Below are positions 63,405-64,000 of a DNA stretch of 64,000 nt, one piece after another. Position numbers and translations under genes: made by a program. The DNA lies in the NCBI RefSeq assembly GCF_002259485.1, contig NZ_NPGA01000015.1, positions 310,001 through 374,000 of the forward strand. The letters run 5' to 3'. The first letter of the stretch is position 1, and the number at the start of each line of letters is the position of its first letter. The notes under the pieces were generated by a model. It ran no database searches. It was not told the DNA's origin and saw only the letters and a program-made list of their open reading frames with translations. Source of the DNA: Rhodococcus sp. 14-1411-2a (lineage in GTDB: Bacteria; Actinomycetota; Actinomycetes; Mycobacteriales; Mycobacteriaceae).

Positions 63405-64000
63405 ATGACCAGACGCTCGATCCCCCGCCCGGCAACGTCGATCCGATCCACCGCCACAGCGCTCGTCGGTGGTACCGCCACCGCTGCGGCGATGATGCTG
63501 TTCGCCGCCGCCCCGGCCGGTGCCGATACGCCTGTCGCCGAACCGGATTCCTTCACCAGCGCATTCACGGCCATGGCCACTCCCGACCAGGTGCTCAACG
63601 GAGAGGGCGTCGCCACTCCGGGTCAGCCCGGTGCGATGGGTACCTTCACTCTGCGCATCAACTCCGACCTCGACATCATCTGCTACGACATCGCGCTCGA
63701 AGGCGTGACCGGCGACTACATGAGCCCGGCCAAGACCGCCACGCACATCCACCAGGCTGCGGCGGGCGCAGCAGGTCCTCCGCGTCTGGCATTCCCGAAC
63801 CCCACCCCGATCGGCGATGGCCCGCGCACCAGCAGCGGCTGCATGCAGGGACCGTTCACCACCGGCCTGACGCCTGCCGGTGCCGACGCGGACAGCGGGA
63901 CCGGATTCACCCTGGATCAGATCGAAGCCGACCCGGCAGCCTTCGCCGCCGACACCCACACCGTCGACTTCTCGGCCGGAGCGGTGCGCGGCCAGCTCAG
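63405..64000 (+). CDS. Exported CHRD domain protein, 3' end missing
   Basis: The visible 198 codons encode a signal peptide with TRRSIPR at the start and a cleavage site probably after ALA-like APAGA at about residue 41. A CHRD domain follows, recognised by FTLRINSDLDIICYDIALEGV and the histidine pair ATHIHQAAAG. CHRD domains are extracellular beta-barrel modules of unclear role. GGAAGG lies before ATG 63405. The gene runs past the window end. Its divergent position from the sigma and anti-sigma pair makes it a candidate target of that sigma factor. Confidence 0.85.
   Translation, partial: MTRRSIPRPATSIRSTATALVGGTATAAAMMLFAAAPAGADTPVAEPDSFTSAFTAMATPDQVLNGEGVATPGQPGAMGTFTLRINSDLDIICYDIALEGVTGDYMSPAKTATHIHQAAAGAAGPPRLAFPNPTPIGDGPRTSSGCMQGPFTTGLTPAGADADSGTGFTLDQIEADPAAFAADTHTVDFSAGAVRGQL

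Overview
The window is high-GC chromosomal DNA from a mycolic-acid actinomycete (order Mycobacteriales), most likely Rhodococcus or a close relative. The evidence is the combination of menaquinone genes, an MgtA-type mannosyltransferase, a MenJ-type menaquinone reductase, the HadA/HadB mycolate dehydratases, a BldC regulator and a mycoredoxin-like protein. From memory, much of the gene order follows Mycobacterium tuberculosis Rv0524-Rv0566 and then Rv0634B-Rv0641. hadC is missing, which fits an organism with shorter mycolates. No rRNA, prophage, transposase or CRISPR array is visible.

Layout. 1-2.7 kb: the biotin genes bioA (cut by the window edge), bioF and bioD, with a BioQ-like palindrome at the bioA/bioF junction. 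2.8-4.4 kb: a membrane protein carrying twelve six-residue repeats, a PNPOx-like stress protein and a DUF1707 protein. 4.5-10.5 kb: hemL followed by a tightly packed system II cytochrome c maturation operon (phosphatase, TlpA-like lipoprotein, CcdA, ResB, CcsB). 10.6-19.7 kb: a MinD/ParA-like ATPase, BldC, a cysteine desulfhydrase-like enzyme, aminopeptidase N, a DUF222-HNH protein and small membrane proteins. 19.7-44.2 kb: dispersed menaquinone genes (menA, menE, menB, menC, menD, menG). Between them lie an Hsp70-like protein, a PIG-L deacetylase, a membrane alpha/beta-hydrolase, a c-di-GMP pair (GAF-EAL and GGDEF), a thioesterase next to menB/menC, DUF2252, AbrB-type and flavin reductase genes, and a decayed patch at 40.1-40.85 kb. 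42.3-47.6 kb: mgtA, menG, menJ, a polyprenyl diphosphate synthase and htpX. 47.8-53.3 kb: yajQ, tRNA-Tyr, tRNA-Thr, tRNA-Met, rpmG, hadA, hadB, tRNA-Trp, secE, nusG, rplK and rplA, closed by a strong hairpin. 53.3-56.2 kb: two hydrolases on the minus strand. 56.4-62.0 kb: a translationally coupled five-gene set (thioester-reductase-like SDR, small membrane protein, phosphatidylserine-decarboxylase-like enzyme, GNAT-fold acyltransferase, MMPL transporter). It looks like an uncharacterised lipid synthesis and export system and is the most interesting locus here. 62.0-64.0 kb: an anti-sigma factor, an ECF sigma factor and a divergent exported CHRD protein cut by the window end.

The genes together describe respiratory chain assembly: menaquinone synthesis and reduction, polyprenyl tail synthesis, cytochrome c maturation and haem precursor supply. 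Cell envelope and core translation genes adjoin them. Several intergenic spaces hold short repeat families: a roughly 95-bp element with inverted ends, a seven-unit 19-20-bp array, a 33-bp family and a long hairpin found twice. These are listed separately. All assignments were made by eye from motifs and gene order; no database search was run.
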